A stretch of 64,000 nt of DNA from Aquarana catesbeiana (Eukaryota; Chordata; Amphibia; Anura; Ranidae): NCBI RefSeq assembly GCF_042186555.1, contig NC_133327.1, forward strand, positions 105,213,853-105,277,852. The letters run 5' to 3'. Each line of letters opens with the position of its first letter. Position 1 is the stretch's first letter. The notes beneath the pieces were generated by a model. The model made no database searches, was not told where the DNA came from, and saw nothing but the letters and a program-made list of their open reading frames with translations. This document shows, in pieces, positions 1 through 12,122 of the stretch. A program made the position numbers and the translations under genes.

Positions 1-1695
1 CCTCTATGGCCTCTTCCTGTGCAGATTTGTCCTTGGAACCACCGGTGCTCCGTAGGCGTTCTAGGGGCTATGCAAGCACTCAGGCAAAAAGATGCCATGC
101 AGTGCTTGAGTTGGTCTGCTTAGGGGACAGGAGCCACACTGGGGCAGAGATTCTGTCAGCTCTGCAGGGGCAGGCTCAGAGGTGGTTGTTGCCATGCCAG
201 CTTCAGCCAGGAATGGTGGTTTGCGACAATGGAACCAACCTCCTCTCCGTCTCCGACAGGGACACTTCACCCATGTTCCCTGTTTGGCTTATGTCCTTAA
301 TTTGGTGGTGCAGTGGTTCTTGTGCAGGTACCCTGGCTTACAGGATCTCCTGAGGCAGGCCAGGAAAGTCTGTGGGCATTTCCGCCTGTCATATAATGCC
401 AGTGCTCGGCTGGCTGACCTCCGAAAGGAATGCAACCTGCCCAAGAACCACCTCATCTGTGACATGCTCACCAGGTGGAACTCAACGTTGGCAATGCTGC
501 AGCAGCTGCACATGCAGCAGAGGGCCATCAATGACTACCTGTGCGACTATGGCACCAGGACAGGGTCAGGGGAGCTTGGCTTTTTTTCACCACGTCAGTG
601 GCTCATGATCAAGGATGCATGCACTGACCTGTCACCATTTGAGGAGGCCACGAGCATGGTGAAAAGTGGCAGTGCATGCATCAGTGATACTGTCCCTCTT
701 GTTTACCTGTTGGAGCACACACTGCATGGAATAATGGACAGGGCACTTGAGGCAGAACAGAGGGAGGAAGAGGAGGACTTCCTTACCTCTCAAGGCCCCC
801 TTTATCCAGACAGTATTCCTGCAGGCCCGCCTATCACACAGGAAGAGGAGGAGGAGGATTGTGTCAACATGGAGGTGGAGCCTGGCACTCAGCATCAGCA
901 GCAGTCTTCAAGGGATCGTTTTCAGGCCCCAGAAACCCATGGACTTGTACGTGGCTGGCAGGAGGTGGCTGCGGATCAGGTCTTCCTTAGTGACCCAGAT
1001 GACTCTGGACCGAATGCCTTAGCAAATCTACACTGCATGGCCTCCCTGATCCTGCAAAGCCTGCAAAAGAACCCTCAGATTTGTGGTATCAAGGAGAGGG
1101 ATCAGTACTGGCTAGCAACCCTTCTTGATCCACGTTAAAAGGGTAAGGTGGCGGAACTTATCCAGCCGTCGCAGAGGGAGCAGAAGATGAAACATCTTCG
1201 GGAGGCCTTGCAGAAAGGTTTGTGCAATGCATTTTCAGAGCCTGGGAGGTTACAATTTCCTGGTCCTCCTGGACAACGTGTTGCTGAGGCTTCGGTCAGT
1301 CGCAGAAGGAGCGGTGGAGAAGGTGGCCGTCTGAACGAAGTGTTCAGACAATTTTTTAGTCCGCAGCCCCAAGGTCTGATCAGTTCCAGCAACCATCGCC
1401 AGCGTCTGTTGTACATGGTGCAGGAATACCTAGGGGCAAGATCAGACTTGGAGACCTTTCCAACCGAAAATCCATTGGGTTACTGGGTCTTGAGGATGGA
1501 TCGCTGGCCAGAGCTTGCACAGTATGCAACTGAGCTACTGGCCTGTCCTGCATCCAGCGTTCTTTCGGAACGCACATTCAGTGCCGCTTGAGGCTTTGTA
1601 ACCAATCACAGAGTGCGCCTGTCCACCGACTCGGTTGATTGGCTCACCTTCATAAAAATTAATCAGTCTTGGATCACCAGCTACCAAGCACCTGA
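1..1695 (+). pseudogene. hAT (ZBED-like) transposase, copy A, 5'-truncated and inactivated
   Basis: Remnant of a cut-and-paste hAT transposase; the window edge removes the BED-finger end. Seen in order: a DNGTN stretch near 225-240, HVPCLAYVLNLVV near 268-307, TRWNST near 472-490, an acidic spacer, LLDPR at 1120-1135, and the C-terminal dimerisation region with YLGAR and ACPASSVLSERTFS at about 1420-1588. Breaks seen: a frameshift between about 240 and 265, an in-frame TAA at 1136-1138 where the copy at 45-48 kb has TAC, a TGA at 1589-1591 where that copy has GGA, and a further indel near 1660. The order of motifs is that of the hAT family (established). A domesticated host ZBED gene is excluded for this copy because the frame is broken four times. 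The second copy at 45005-48223 carries the missing N-terminal half. Confidence 0.85.
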
Positions 1696-1847
1696 TGCTG
1701 ATGTAACCGACTAATTTTTTTATGAATGTGAGATCCCTTGAAGACTGCCTATGCTGACGCTGAGTGACTATCCTGTTATGCTGAGTGACTATCCTATTCC
1801 TCCTCAATGTTCATGTTGATAGCTTCTAAGAACATTTTTGGTTCTGG

Positions 1848-2590
1848 GCACCACCACCAGTGCCTAAAGCCCAATTTTTCTGCCCCTGTTTAACAGAGGT
1901 GTGTAATTACAATTTTTGCTGTAATATTTTGCAGCAGGGCTGGTTCCTGCGCTCAACAAGAGTATCTGTGAGGGGTTGCAGTGTTGTGGCACCACCACCA
2001 CTGCCTAAGACCCAATTTTTCTGCCCCTGTTTAACAGGGGCATGTAATTACAATTTTTGATCTACTATTTCACAGCAGGGCCCCTCCTGCGCCCACCAAG
2101 AGTAACTGTGAGGGTTTACAGTGTTGTGGCACCACCACCACACCACCACCAAAGGCCCAATTTTTCTGCCCCTGCTCAACAGGGGCATGTAATTACAATT
2201 CTTAATATAATATTTCACAGCAGGGCCTGTTCCTGCACTCAAAAAGAGTATCTGTGAGGGGTTGCAGTATTGTGGCACCACCACCACTGCCTAAGGCCCA
2301 ATTTTTCTGCCCCTGTTTAACAGGGGTGTGTAATTACAATTTTTGATCTAATATTTCACAGCAGCGCATGTTCCTGCGCTCAACAAAAGTATCTGTGAGG
2401 CTTTACAGTGTTGTGCCACTACCACCACCACCACCTAAGGCCCAATTTGTATGCCCCTGTTTAACAGGGGCATGTAATTACAATTCTTGATATAATATTT
2501 CACAGCAGGGCCCGTTCCAACACCCAGCAAGAGTAACTGTGAGGGCTTACAGTGTTCTGGTACCACCAACACCTAAGGCCCAATTTCCGC
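1848..2590. repeat. 142-bp tandem repeat array at the 3' tail of hAT copy A
   Basis: About five units of 138-145 bp. The shared phrase CCCAATTTTTCTGCCCCTG begins at 1870, 2011, 2156, 2298 and 2441 and, diverged, at 2579. Each unit also has a CACCACCACC run and an ACTGTGAGG segment. The same array follows the second hAT copy at 48.3-51.5 kb, so it belongs to the transposon rather than to the insertion site. Confidence 0.9.
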
Positions 2591-2619
2591 AGAGTGTATA
2601 GGGCAGGCCGTATAGTATA

Positions 2620-3044
2620 TACAGGCGGTCCTCTATTTTCAAAAATCTGACTTACAAACGACTCCTACTTACAAACAGAGGGAGACAACAGGAAGTTAGA
2701 GGAAATGTACCCATAGGAAGGGAAATTGTCTCCTGTAAGAGTTGATATGGGAAAAAGGTGTCTCCTCCGCTGATTTATCACCAATCCTTGTTTCCCTTAA
2801 AAACCCCAAATTTTCAAAATCCAATTGTCATTGGGACAGAAAGTGAGGTGAAATTTTCTGAACAGGGGCACAGACAGCAAAACAAATGTTACAGGGGTTA
2901 TAACCCTTCCCTATATTTTCCAAAAAGCTTCAAAATAGATTTTTTTGGCTGAAGCTACACTTACAAAATGTACCTGTTCCAAATTACAAACAGATTCTAC
3001 ATAAAAACAAACCTACAGTCCCTGTCTTGTTTTCACCACCTGTA
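2620..3044. mobile_element. TA-flanked MITE, diverged copy
   Basis: Starts TACAGGCGGTCC and ends with a degraded CACCTGTA, with a TA at each edge. The interior, read in reverse, matches the cleaner copy at 59456-59832: phrases for a cytosine-rich GGTTACAAAC end and a GTAGGTTTGTT segment recur. TA flanks suggest mobilisation by a Tc1/mariner-type transposase, an inference. No coding sequence. Confidence 0.6.
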
Positions 3045-3652
3045 TACTGCTGTTCAGAGTATATGGGCCTGGGGACCCACCGCCTTTTCTTTTTTTAATT
3101 TGGGTGCAGGGTTCCCCTTAATATTCATACAAGACCCAAAGGGCCTGGTAATGGGCTGGGGGGGGTACCCATGCCGTTTCTCTCACTGCTTTTCATCCAT
3201 ATTGCCGGGACCCGACATTACATTAAAGCCGTAAGCAGTTTTAAATGACTTTTATTCCTTTAGAAATGTCATTTTGTGCAGGGACTGTTCTAAGCATGGG
3301 AAACACGCGCCACTTTACAGGCGTACTATTGACACCCCCCAGGTACGATCTTTAAAGGAAAATTTCACTTTTATTTTTTCACTTTAAGCATCATTAAAAT
3401 TACTGCTCCCGAAAAAAACGTCCATTTTTAAAACTTTCTTTTCCACTGATACATGTCCCCTGGGGCAGGACCCAGGTCCCCAAACCCTTTTTAGGACAAT
3501 AACTTGCATATTAGCCTTTAAAATTTGCACTTTTGATTTCTCTTGTTGGAGTCCCATAGACTTTAATTGCGTTCAAATGTTTGCGCAAACTTTTGGTCCG
3601 TTCGCATGTTCTGGATGTGAACTGAACCGGGGGGGTGTTCGGCCCATCCCTA
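3045..3652. mobile_element. Foldback hAT element, right arm only
   Basis: Matches the right arm of the full foldback element at 48457-50681: the order GACCCAAAGGG, a GGAC-GACA segment, GACACCCCCCAGGTACGA, GTCCCCTGGGGCAGGACCC and a closing GGCCCATCCCTA are all present. The left arm is missing, so this is a truncated copy. It abuts the MITE to its left. Confidence 0.7.
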
Positions 3653-4608
3653 GTGTAGAGTAATAAAAAAAAAATGAACAATCAAAACCAAAAACAAATA
3701 ATAAATAAATGTTATTGTTCGCCATGTTTAGCCATATCATTGCTTACCCAAAACAGTCTCCCAGTGCTTTCGGACAGAGGCCAGCAAGGCAAATCAGAAG
3801 ACACAAGGGGTGCCGTGCGGCCACAGAGGGCACACAAAGACCAAGCTATAACATATAGATATTTAAGGGTTACTTAATAGGTTCAAAGGAAAAGGTGGAC
3901 ACCAATATTTTTTTTTTCCCCAGGCGGAACTCCGCTTTAAAGCATACTCACAGCACAAGTTGCTAATGTGGAAATAACCGAGGGTGCCAGATACTGGTTA
4001 TCAAAAAACAGCCAAACAAAGGATGAAAAAATAAAATACAACAAAAAATGTAATGTAGGTAGGGTACAAAACACATATTTAAGACTATATAAACCTCCAA
4101 AAGAAAATATATACACAGCAGTTTTATGTTAAAAACGATGCATCTACTTAATCTCAAAAACTGAAAGGGAAAGTAAATTTCAGTGATTAAACAAATCACT
4201 GACCTTAACTGCTACACATCGACTGAATCCTAAACAAAGGGATTTTTAGTCGGTAGCAGTTCAACATCACAAGATATATGGGTACATGATAGCAAAATTC
4301 CAGTGTATATCAACAATATTTGATATGCTTGAAAGAAGAACTGCACACTGACACTTGCAGAGCTTGTTGGAACATGCTGCTCAGCACCGAATGTGCCTGA
4401 GCAACTGAAGGCAGAAAGCAATAAAAGTTCACTGTGGTTGCCTCAAGCAAAAGCAAAGTCTGTAACACATATCACACTGTTCCTAGCAGGTTCCTGACAG
4501 CCTTTAGCACACTAGAGGGTGCTACATAATGATACCAGCCTCTGTGCTCTCAGGTTTAAGTGTTCATACAGAAAAGGTTTACACTTTTTACTAAAGACTA
4601 TTATAAAC
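3653..4608. other. AT-rich noncoding DNA
   Basis: No gene seen. A GCGGAACTCCGCTTTAA phrase at about 3925-3942 looks like one end of a TTAA-type MITE (compare 57700-58170) with its other end not found. The rest shows no structure I can name. Confidence 0.4.
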
Positions 4609-4889
4609 TTAAAGGATAGGTTCACCTTTTGTAACATGTTACACCCATATTCAGGGTGTAACATGTTACAAATGTACTGGCGTTATGGTAGTTTATTGAT
4701 CCTTTCTGTCAATGTCCAAATGCCTGCCTGTACAATGTACGGGCAGACAGCTTACACTGACAGTCTGCATGGCACCACTGGTGCAATCCTTTCCAGGCTT
4801 AAAACAAAAATATTGTAAATGCACATGTTTTTACCTGCAAAAAAATGGCCATTTATTTTTTATTGTTAAAAGGTGGACTTATCCTTTAA
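4609..4889. mobile_element. T2/Kolobok-type MITE (281 bp)
   Basis: Terminal inverted repeats of about 22 bp start TTAAAGGATARGTYCACC and include a TTAA at 4609-4612 and 4886-4889. An internal hairpin around GTAACATGTTAC lies near 4636-4672. The TTAAAGGRR terminus with TTAA duplication is the hallmark of the T2 family in Xenopus (from memory). Non-autonomous. Confidence 0.75.
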
Positions 4890-6353
4890 AGTGGAACATA
4901 ATCTAACTCCCCAAAAATTAAAATCCTTAACACTTGTCCCTGTCCCCAAAAAAAAAAAGAAAATACTAGACTTGGGAGTCCAGTGCTGCCTGTACTCTCT
5001 TCACTGATCTTCTCCAGTACCAGCATCTTTACTGGAGATGTGGCACATGCGCAAACATGACTGAAGTCTCTGCTAGGTTTATGAGACCTGACAAAGATTC
5101 CTGCAGCATGCCTGTGTTTGCACTGGATCTCCCGTGTCTGCTGTTTGCCAGTTCTCTGTCATAGACCACGTGGTGCGTGTGCACATGCACGAGATTCTGC
5201 AAACTGCTCCTGTAATGTCTATCTCACACAACCTAGGAGGCAGAGATTTTGCACATGTGCAAGAGACCTGCGGTGTGATTGTGCATGCATGGGGCCCTGA
5301 GACATCATCCCGGCCTAGGCCAGATTTAGCTTTTACACTAGGTGCAGTTATCTGCATTTTTCTACATGGAAAAATGCAGGTAACTGCACTGACACAGAGA
5401 AAACAAATGTTCAGACCAGAACGCAATGTTACACTGGGTTCCAGAGCAGTGCAGCATTATGCAACATATTTGCATAATATTGCACTGCTCTGCTCAGTCC
5501 TGCATGTCACTGCAGAGAAGCGCAATACACCGCGCTTCTGTGCAATGATATGAATGAAGTGTCACATTCTACACTTTTAATAAAGTTTTTTAAAAAAAGG
5601 AAGGGAATGGTCTGTTGTGGTGCGATAAAACACTCATCACAGTGCACTCACCCCTGCTGCACGGCTCTGCAGCCCAAACTGCTGAGTGGTTTTGGCTGCA
5701 AGTCAGTGTAAACAGGCCCTTAGCAAGCAAAACATTAGATAAAATTAACATTAAAAATAATGTTTTTACTTTTTACAGAGAGAGAGGGGGAAGGAGGCCA
5801 GAGAGAGGACATTCCTATAATAGGAGTTAAGTTGTACACATTTTTATTCAATCTGACCAATCAATTTCAGTTTTCTGTAGTTAGATCACTGACTGATGAA
5901 TCTGAAATAGTTCTACTGGGTAACTGCTTTTTTCACATTGCTCTAATAAGTATGACAGAGTGAAAGATCTGAAATTTTTCATGACCTGCATTTTGTTCCA
6001 CAGGGGTATCTCAGTTCTGCTGGGTGTTAAATCAAGAACCTTGGTGGTCCATTTTAATCATCAGTGCTTTCTTTTCAGTATACATGACAATAGTCCTAGA
6101 GCTAGTCATCAATCTTATTTTGTCCTCCTGCTGGCATGCTCCATTTATCAGGTGACATAGAGGCATGGACAAATGGCATTGCTTTATTGATGTAAAGAAA
6201 CAGAAAGCATAATAAATATAGTAAACATTTATACTAAAGAGCATAGTTTGGTAACCCACAGCAACCAATTAGAATTCATCTTTCATTCATCTGCTTTCTG
6301 GTAATTGAAATTAGACAAATGTGTATGAATTACAAAACTTATCTATCATAACA
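4890..6353. other. Noncoding stretch with a MITE-like hairpin region
   Basis: No gene seen. About 5318-5724 resembles a MITE with weak ends (a TTACACTA phrase at left, AGTGTAAACAGG at right) and contains two strong hairpins, 5342-5389 and 5443-5491. The remainder is AT-rich. Confidence 0.4.
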
Positions 6354-6355
6354 TA

Positions 6356-7082
6356 CAGTATATTACCAAAAGTATTGGAACGCCTGCCTTTAAATGCACA
6401 TGAATTGTATTGGTATCCCAGTCTTAGGCTGTAGGGTTCAATATTGAGTTGGCCCACCCTATACAGCTATCAGAGCTTCAACTCTTAAGGGAAGGTTGTC
6501 CGCAAGGTTTAGGAGTTTGTCTATGGGAATGTTTGACCATTCTTCCAGAAGCACATTTGTGAGGTCAGGCACTGAGTGGACAAGAAGGCCTGGCTCGCAG
6601 TCTCCACTCTAATTCATCACAAAGGTGTTCTATCAGGATGAGGTCAAGACTCTGTGCAGGCCAGTCAGGTTCCTCCACCCCAAACTCGCTCACCCATGTC
6701 TTTTATGGACCTTGCTTTGTTTCCACAAAGTTAGGAGCATAAAATTGTCCAAAATGTCTTGGTATGCTGATGCCTTAAGAGCTCCCTTCACTGGAACTAA
6801 GGGGCCAAGCCCAACACCTGAAAAACAACCCCACACCATAATCCCCCTTCACCAAAGCAAGGTCCATAAAGACATGGGCGAGTGAGTTTGGGGTGGAGGA
6901 ACTTGACTGGCCTGCACAAATCCTGACCAAAAACCAGATAGAACACATTTGGATTTTTGAAGTTGTTATAGATGCAAACGGTTGGCCAACGCAATATTGA
7001 ACCTTATGGACTAAGACTGAGATGCAATTAAAGTTCATGTGCGTGTAAAGGCAGGCGTCCCAGTACTTTTGGTAATATAGTG
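6356..7082. mobile_element. Rearranged Tc1-like element, foldback derivative
   Basis: Bounded by TA at 6354-6355 and 7083-7084. Ends are inverted repeats reading CASTATATTACCAAAAGTA. Inside, the part of the Tc1 transposase around the last catalytic glutamate occurs twice in opposite orientation: minus strand at about 6590-6725 (reads WPAQSLDL then IEHLCDELEW) and plus strand at about 6853-6960. The two copies form a roughly 70-bp inverted repeat (6651-6722 against 6853-6924). No open transposase remains. A full Tc1 is about 1.6 kb, so this 727-bp copy is a deletion and inversion product. Confidence 0.75.
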
Positions 7083-7084
7083 TA

Positions 7085-7508
7085 TATACTGGTCTATCTA
7101 TAGAATAGATTTGTCTAGTGTGAAAACATGTTTTACATGCTTTGATTGTTCAGCCATACTTGATAATAATTACCTAAAATGTTTTTTTGTCCATTGTGAT
7201 AGTTTTGGTATACTGTATTTCAGTTTAAGCAGAGCCCCACCAAAACCATTTTAGTTTAGGATAGGAATGATAAGGATTAGATACTCTTTATCTAATCTTA
7301 ACTTTATGGTTAAGCTATATTTTTTAATTTTTTTTGCCATGAGTGCTTTCTTGCCCCAGTGCCCTCATTTCTTGTGTTTGCAAAATACCAAAAAAGTATT
7401 CACATTGCAGAGATCTCACTGCTAAGCTACAACATATACACAAAAGCTATAAGAAGTTGGTGGGTAATGCAAGCCTGTTCTATCTACCTACAGTTAGAGA
7501 ATGCATTG
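7085..7508. other. Noncoding, no feature seen
   Basis: AT-rich sequence without recognisable coding or repeat structure. Confidence 0.4.
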
Positions 7509-7683
7509 AGGGGGATTTATCAAAACTAGAGCAGACAGAATCTGGAACAGCTGTGCCTGGCAACCAATCAGCTTCTATCTTCAGTTTGTTCAGTTAAGCG
7601 TTAAAAATGAAAGATAAAAGCTGATTGGCTGCCATGCATAGCTGCTCCTGATTCTAGCCACTCCAGTTTTGATAAATACTTGA
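7509..7683. mobile_element. Short palindromic MITE (about 175 bp)
   Basis: Left end GGGGGATTTATCAAAACT and right end AGTTTTGATAAATACTT are inverted copies. The interior is also near-palindromic: AACCAATCAGCTTCTATCTT on the left against AAGATAAAAGCTGATTGGCT on the right. Target duplication not resolved. Confidence 0.65.
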
Positions 7684-8334
7684 TACTTTGATAAAATCTT
7701 CTTTGAGTTGTTGAGCAGATGTTTACTTTTAAAATACTTTCTCTACTTTAACATGTCTATCCAGCACATGGAAATCTGCAAATATAATCTTAAATGTTTC
7801 AAACTAAGTTACCAACTATCTTACTTACTATAGTAACTATAACATTTCTATAAAATTCTATTTTCTAAAAATGTTTCTGCTGACACTGTATTCTTGGTAT
7901 ATCACGTTATGCTGAGTAGATAAGTGCTGCTGATTTTCTGTTAGCTTGGCATGATTGGCAACTTAAATGTACATTACTTTTAGCCTATTTAGCAAGGCTG
8001 GCCATCAGATTAAAATACACTGCATCTGAGCACCACAAACCAAAAATGCTATTTAACTCATTTTTAATATTCAAAGCAAACTCATTCATCCATACATGTC
8101 TTCATGCTTTGCTTCCAGCATTTGCTTCCTAGAATCCATCTGTCCTTAGCTGATGCATGCAGGTAGGAGGATGTGCTTGGATTAGAAAACTCCCCCTCCC
8201 TTCCTGAAGACTCCTAGGATGTATGACATCATTTGCCTAGGCCTGGAGACCAGGAAGCAACTGAAGAAGTGTAAAACATTTTTTAAAACACTTTCCTATC
8301 TATTTACTAATAATAGCAGCATAAGGATTAAGGA
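7684..8334. other. Noncoding, AT-rich
   Basis: No gene or repeat boundary recognised. Confidence 0.35.
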
Positions 8335-8595
8335 TTGACCTGTTCCCGCCCATGCTATAGCCGAAAGATGGCTACAGCGTGGGCCTCCAGTTCTGGGAGG
8401 ATGTCAATGGACATCCTGTCATGTGCGTGCCTCCCGCGTGCCCTCTGTGGCACACATCGGGCGTGCTCTGTGACCACTGTTACCTTTGGACACAGCTGAT
8501 CACAGGTTGGAGTAAAGGGCAGATCACAGGGACCCTTTACCATGTGATCAGCTGTGTCCAATCACAGCTGATCACAGCTGATTACATGTAAACAG
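8335..8595. mobile_element. Fragment of a TTAACC-type MITE
   Basis: Contains CCCGCCCATGCTATAGCCGAAAGATGGC, given here as CCCGCCCATGC and TATAGCCGAA, and several CAGCTGATCACAG phrases. The latter recur in the element at 41349-42445. Both ends are degraded, so boundaries are approximate. Confidence 0.45.
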
Positions 8596-8907
8596 ACTTG
8601 CCAGTTATCTGAATCTTCAAATTGTTATGATAATCATTTTTTAGTACCGCTAATGTAGTCAAGGTCTGAAAATTGTGAAACCTCAAACAAAACCTAAATG
8701 AAGTCTATGAAGGAGAACTTTGGAAATCTATTTTGGAAAATGTCAAGACTTAGAGATAGGCAGCAAAATTGCATAGGAAGCATGCATCAAAGCAAAAAAA
8801 TAAAAATAAATTAAATACTGTACAGTGGGGGGGTCCACCTTTTAAGGCGACTTTGAGGGTGATATGGTAAAACACCAATCCATTAAATTACATGATTGTG
8901 AAATGCC
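8596..8907. other. Noncoding, no feature seen
   Basis: AT-rich; nothing recognised. Confidence 0.35.
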
Positions 8908-9383
8908 TTAAAGTGTTATTACTTTTTATTAAAATAACAAACATGTTATACTTACCTGCTCTGTGCAGCGATATTACACAGAGTGGCCCTGATCCTCCTC
9001 TTCTGGGGTCCCCGGCTGCGATCTTGGCTCCTCCTCTTCTTTTTAGGACAACTATAGCCACCCACTGGCTATGGGAAGAGCGTAGTCTGAGCGCTCCCGA
9101 CCTGTGTGTCTATGGAGCCACGCTTAGGCCCACCCCCACTTCCTCTTTATTGCATCTGATTGACAGCAGCAAGAGCCAATGGCTCCTGCCGCTGCTTGAG
9201 TGCTGTGTAAAATGGAAAAGAGAGGAGTATAGATGCAGCCATGCATAGCGCTGAGCTCTTCTCCCCTTACTTCCCCTTCACACAAGGGAAGGGGGGCACA
9301 GGGAAACTGAAAACCTTTTTTACCTTAATGCAAACAATGCATTAAGGTAAAAAAAAATGTTTTTAGGTTTAGTAACATTTTAA
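8908..9383. mobile_element. TTAA-flanked MITE (476 bp)
   Basis: TTAA at 8908-8911 and 9380-9383. Inverted ends CCTTAAARTGTTAYTA. Interior hairpin: ACCTTAATGCA against TGCATTAAGGT near 9331-9352. The phrase TTATACTTACCTG near 8948 recurs, diverged, at about 36246. Non-autonomous, T2/Kolobok-like by its TTAA target. Confidence 0.7.
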
Positions 9384-9875
9384 GGTTGTATAGGACATCA
9401 CGGAATAGTGTGATTTTCATGGATAGATTCAGCAACACCATTTTCTGGTATCTCTAATATTATTATTTTTTTTACCATTACATTTTTGCTAGGCTAGCAT
9501 ATCTAACCCCACCCCCCCCCCCAAAAAAAAAAAATATTATATTGCAGTTTACCAATCCTAAGATGTGGTGTCTGCATTTATTTTCTGTTTTTAGGTATTT
9601 TTCTTTATTTTTAAACAGTAGCGTTGGATGGACTAGTAGATTTAGATGGACTTTACAGAGGTAACTAACAATTTAAAGCCTAACTCCTGCTAACAATTTT
9701 GTAAGCAGTTACAAAAACATTTTTTATTTTTTTTTGCCTTTTAAGATAAAGGCAATAAACATAAGGCTTTAGAACCACTTTAAATACTTTAACAAAATAA
9801 AGCTGACCTCCAGATAACATTTTATAAGCAGTTATAGCAAACAGTTTTGTTCTTTTTGGGATAAAGGCACCCCTG
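9384..9875. other. Noncoding with degraded TTAA-type MITE ends
   Basis: Two related direct segments, near 9676-9715 and 9798-9838 (both contain TAAGCAGTTA), suggest degraded repeat copies. A C-run followed by an A-run lies at 9511-9533. No gene. Confidence 0.35.
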
Positions 9876-10215
9876 TCAGTGGTAAATGGTTTGTTTCAAA
9901 TCAGATTGCCTGATGAAGGAGCACGCATGATCCGAACGCGCGCTCCTCCCCACTCTCTCAGCATCCGGAAGTAACGTATCCAGCTGCCCCTGAGCCGAAT
10001 CTGAGAACCAGGAAGCATTGGGAGCCACCAGCGCAGCCGGGAACATCAGCTGCCTCTCCACCTGTGAGCCGACCACCTTCCCCCAGGAGTGGATGAACTT
10101 CCTATACCATTTCACATGCGCTGTAATCTCTACAATCTTGTGAGTTTAAAATTGTCTGTCCTATATTAAAATGTTTTTATCACGCTGCACTTAAATGGCG
10201 CTGCTCTCTTCTTTG
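9876..10215. mobile_element. Probable noncoding end of a Penelope-like element
   Basis: Begins TGATGAAGGAGCACGC and runs to a CACGCTGCACTTAAATGGCG segment. I recall this kind of GC-rich block with a TGATGAAG start next to amphibian Penelope-like elements, and a Penelope RT lies 1.2 kb downstream. The link is inference; no motif proves it. Confidence 0.35.
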
Positions 10216-11389
10216 TTTTTTACTGTTTCAAACCTGTAACTGCTACATCTGCTGGGTAGCTTATTCTGCTGAAAAACAACAGACTCACTGGGCAGATCTC
10301 CAAGTGAAAAAAAAGGAAAGAAAGTCTAAAAAGAAAACTTATGCAGCCATCACATCTAAGAATTGGTAAGTTGCAATATGATAAATGTTTGCTTTGGGGT
10401 TTAGTACCACTTTAATCCTACAACCAGAGGCCACCTACGCTTGCTCAAATCTTCCTTCAACTGAGATTGCTCATATCAGAGTGGCAGATTGTAGAGGCTC
10501 TGGGGAATTTATTTAACCCTGCCAGCAGTGAATCACACAGGAGGTTGTAAAGTGGCTAACAAAGCCTTTTTCTTCTTATGCTCCCAGATGCAGAGCTACC
10601 ACTTCACTCAATGTGCTGTTAATATGTCCTTTTCCTCCTATTCTCTAAGGGCACATAACAACCATTTTTGGGGCCTGCTAATGAGCTTGAGCCCTTTTCC
10701 ATCCTTCTCCTCCTCAAGAGTACATATCACCAATTTTTCTTTTTCTGTTTTTTACTTCTAATGTTGCCCTTTGCTCCTCCCACATCTCCTCAAGATTACA
10801 TAATATTCATGTTTTTGGGCCTGCTGATGCATCCTTTTCCTCCTCCACCTAAATGGCATATATTTGCTATTTGTAATGTGAGGTGACTAGGTGCCCCCCG
10901 TTCTTTTTTTTTTTTTAACAGTGGAAAAAAAGACCCCATTTTTGGGGTGTATAGGTCTGTGTGCACTGGCAGTGAACATAAGTAAATGTACCCCAACACT
11001 GCAATTGGAGGAACTCCAGCATAGTTTGTTAAAGTAGATGAAAACCAAATCACTAAAATAAAGCTTTAAGCTTTAAGCTATAAGCTTTAAAAGCCGGTAA
11101 AACTTATATTATTGCTTTTTTAGGTGCTCTGTGTAATGGGGTGACAGTGTTCTTCTCCTGTCTCAAATGTAGCCAGACATTGGGCTATGACAACATGGAG
11201 ATGAGATATTGTTTTTTATTTGCCTTCCTCTCTCTACTGTGATGTTAATGTTGTGTTGCACGACTCTCTTCTGGCCACCAGGGGGGAAGCTAAAGTCAAG
11301 TAAACCCATAGATTCTATTGGAGAGCGCCTGAATTCCTGGGAAGCATTGGCCAAGACAGCTGCCATGTAATGGAGCAATTGAATTTTAG
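10216..11389. other. Noncoding, degraded repeats
   Basis: A TTTAGTACCACTTTAA end near 10400 looks like one terminus of a TTAA MITE. A short GCTTTAA tandem lies at about 11062-11092. No gene recognised. Confidence 0.35.
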
Positions 11390-12122
11390 AACTATAGCAA
11401 TGTATGCCTTACTCAAAATTCACAAAAATGCCCAAAAATATTCCCGGGCTTCCCATTGTGTCAGGATGTGGATGCCTGACAGAAATGGACAGTCAACCTT
11501 TTGATGACTATTTATTCCCCCATGTTAAGGCATTACCATCATATGTGAGGGACATGAGCTTTTAAAGATTATTGAAGGTGTTTGTATTCTTGAGCAGACC
11601 TGGTTAGTGGCCATCGTTTAGGCCCATGATTTGAGGGATAGAGTTGTAGGCAACTTTTTGTCTGAGCGTGGCCTACTAGCTACAAGGCATAATCAATTCA
11701 CTGTAGAGCTACTGCGCTTTGTTCTTACTCCTAATATCTTTAAATTTAAAGGCTCCCACATCCTCCAGGTGTAAGGGGTGGTGATAGGAACGCATTGTGC
11801 CCCATCGTACGCCAACCTGTAACTGGGGGGTGGGAGCGTGAATTATTCTCTGACGAAGGTATTTAAGATAGTCTTGACAAGGTAATCAGTTGCCATCGAT
11901 ATATCGATGACATCCTCCTCATATGGGGAGGTACTTAAGAGGAATCAGTCAACTTTATTGCATATCTAGAATGCAATACCTTTAAGCTCAAATTTACCAT
12001 GAGTTACCACCAATGTCCGATTACGTTCTTAGACATTGACATTCTTGTAAATTTTGATGGCACTCTAGGTTCATCCTTGTTCAGGAAGCCATCTGTGGGC
12101 AATACAATTTTGCATGCTAATA

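Noticed and set aside
10140..10215. Polyadenylated processed pseudogene
   Set aside because: No coding match, poly-A tail or target duplication; better explained as a retroelement end.
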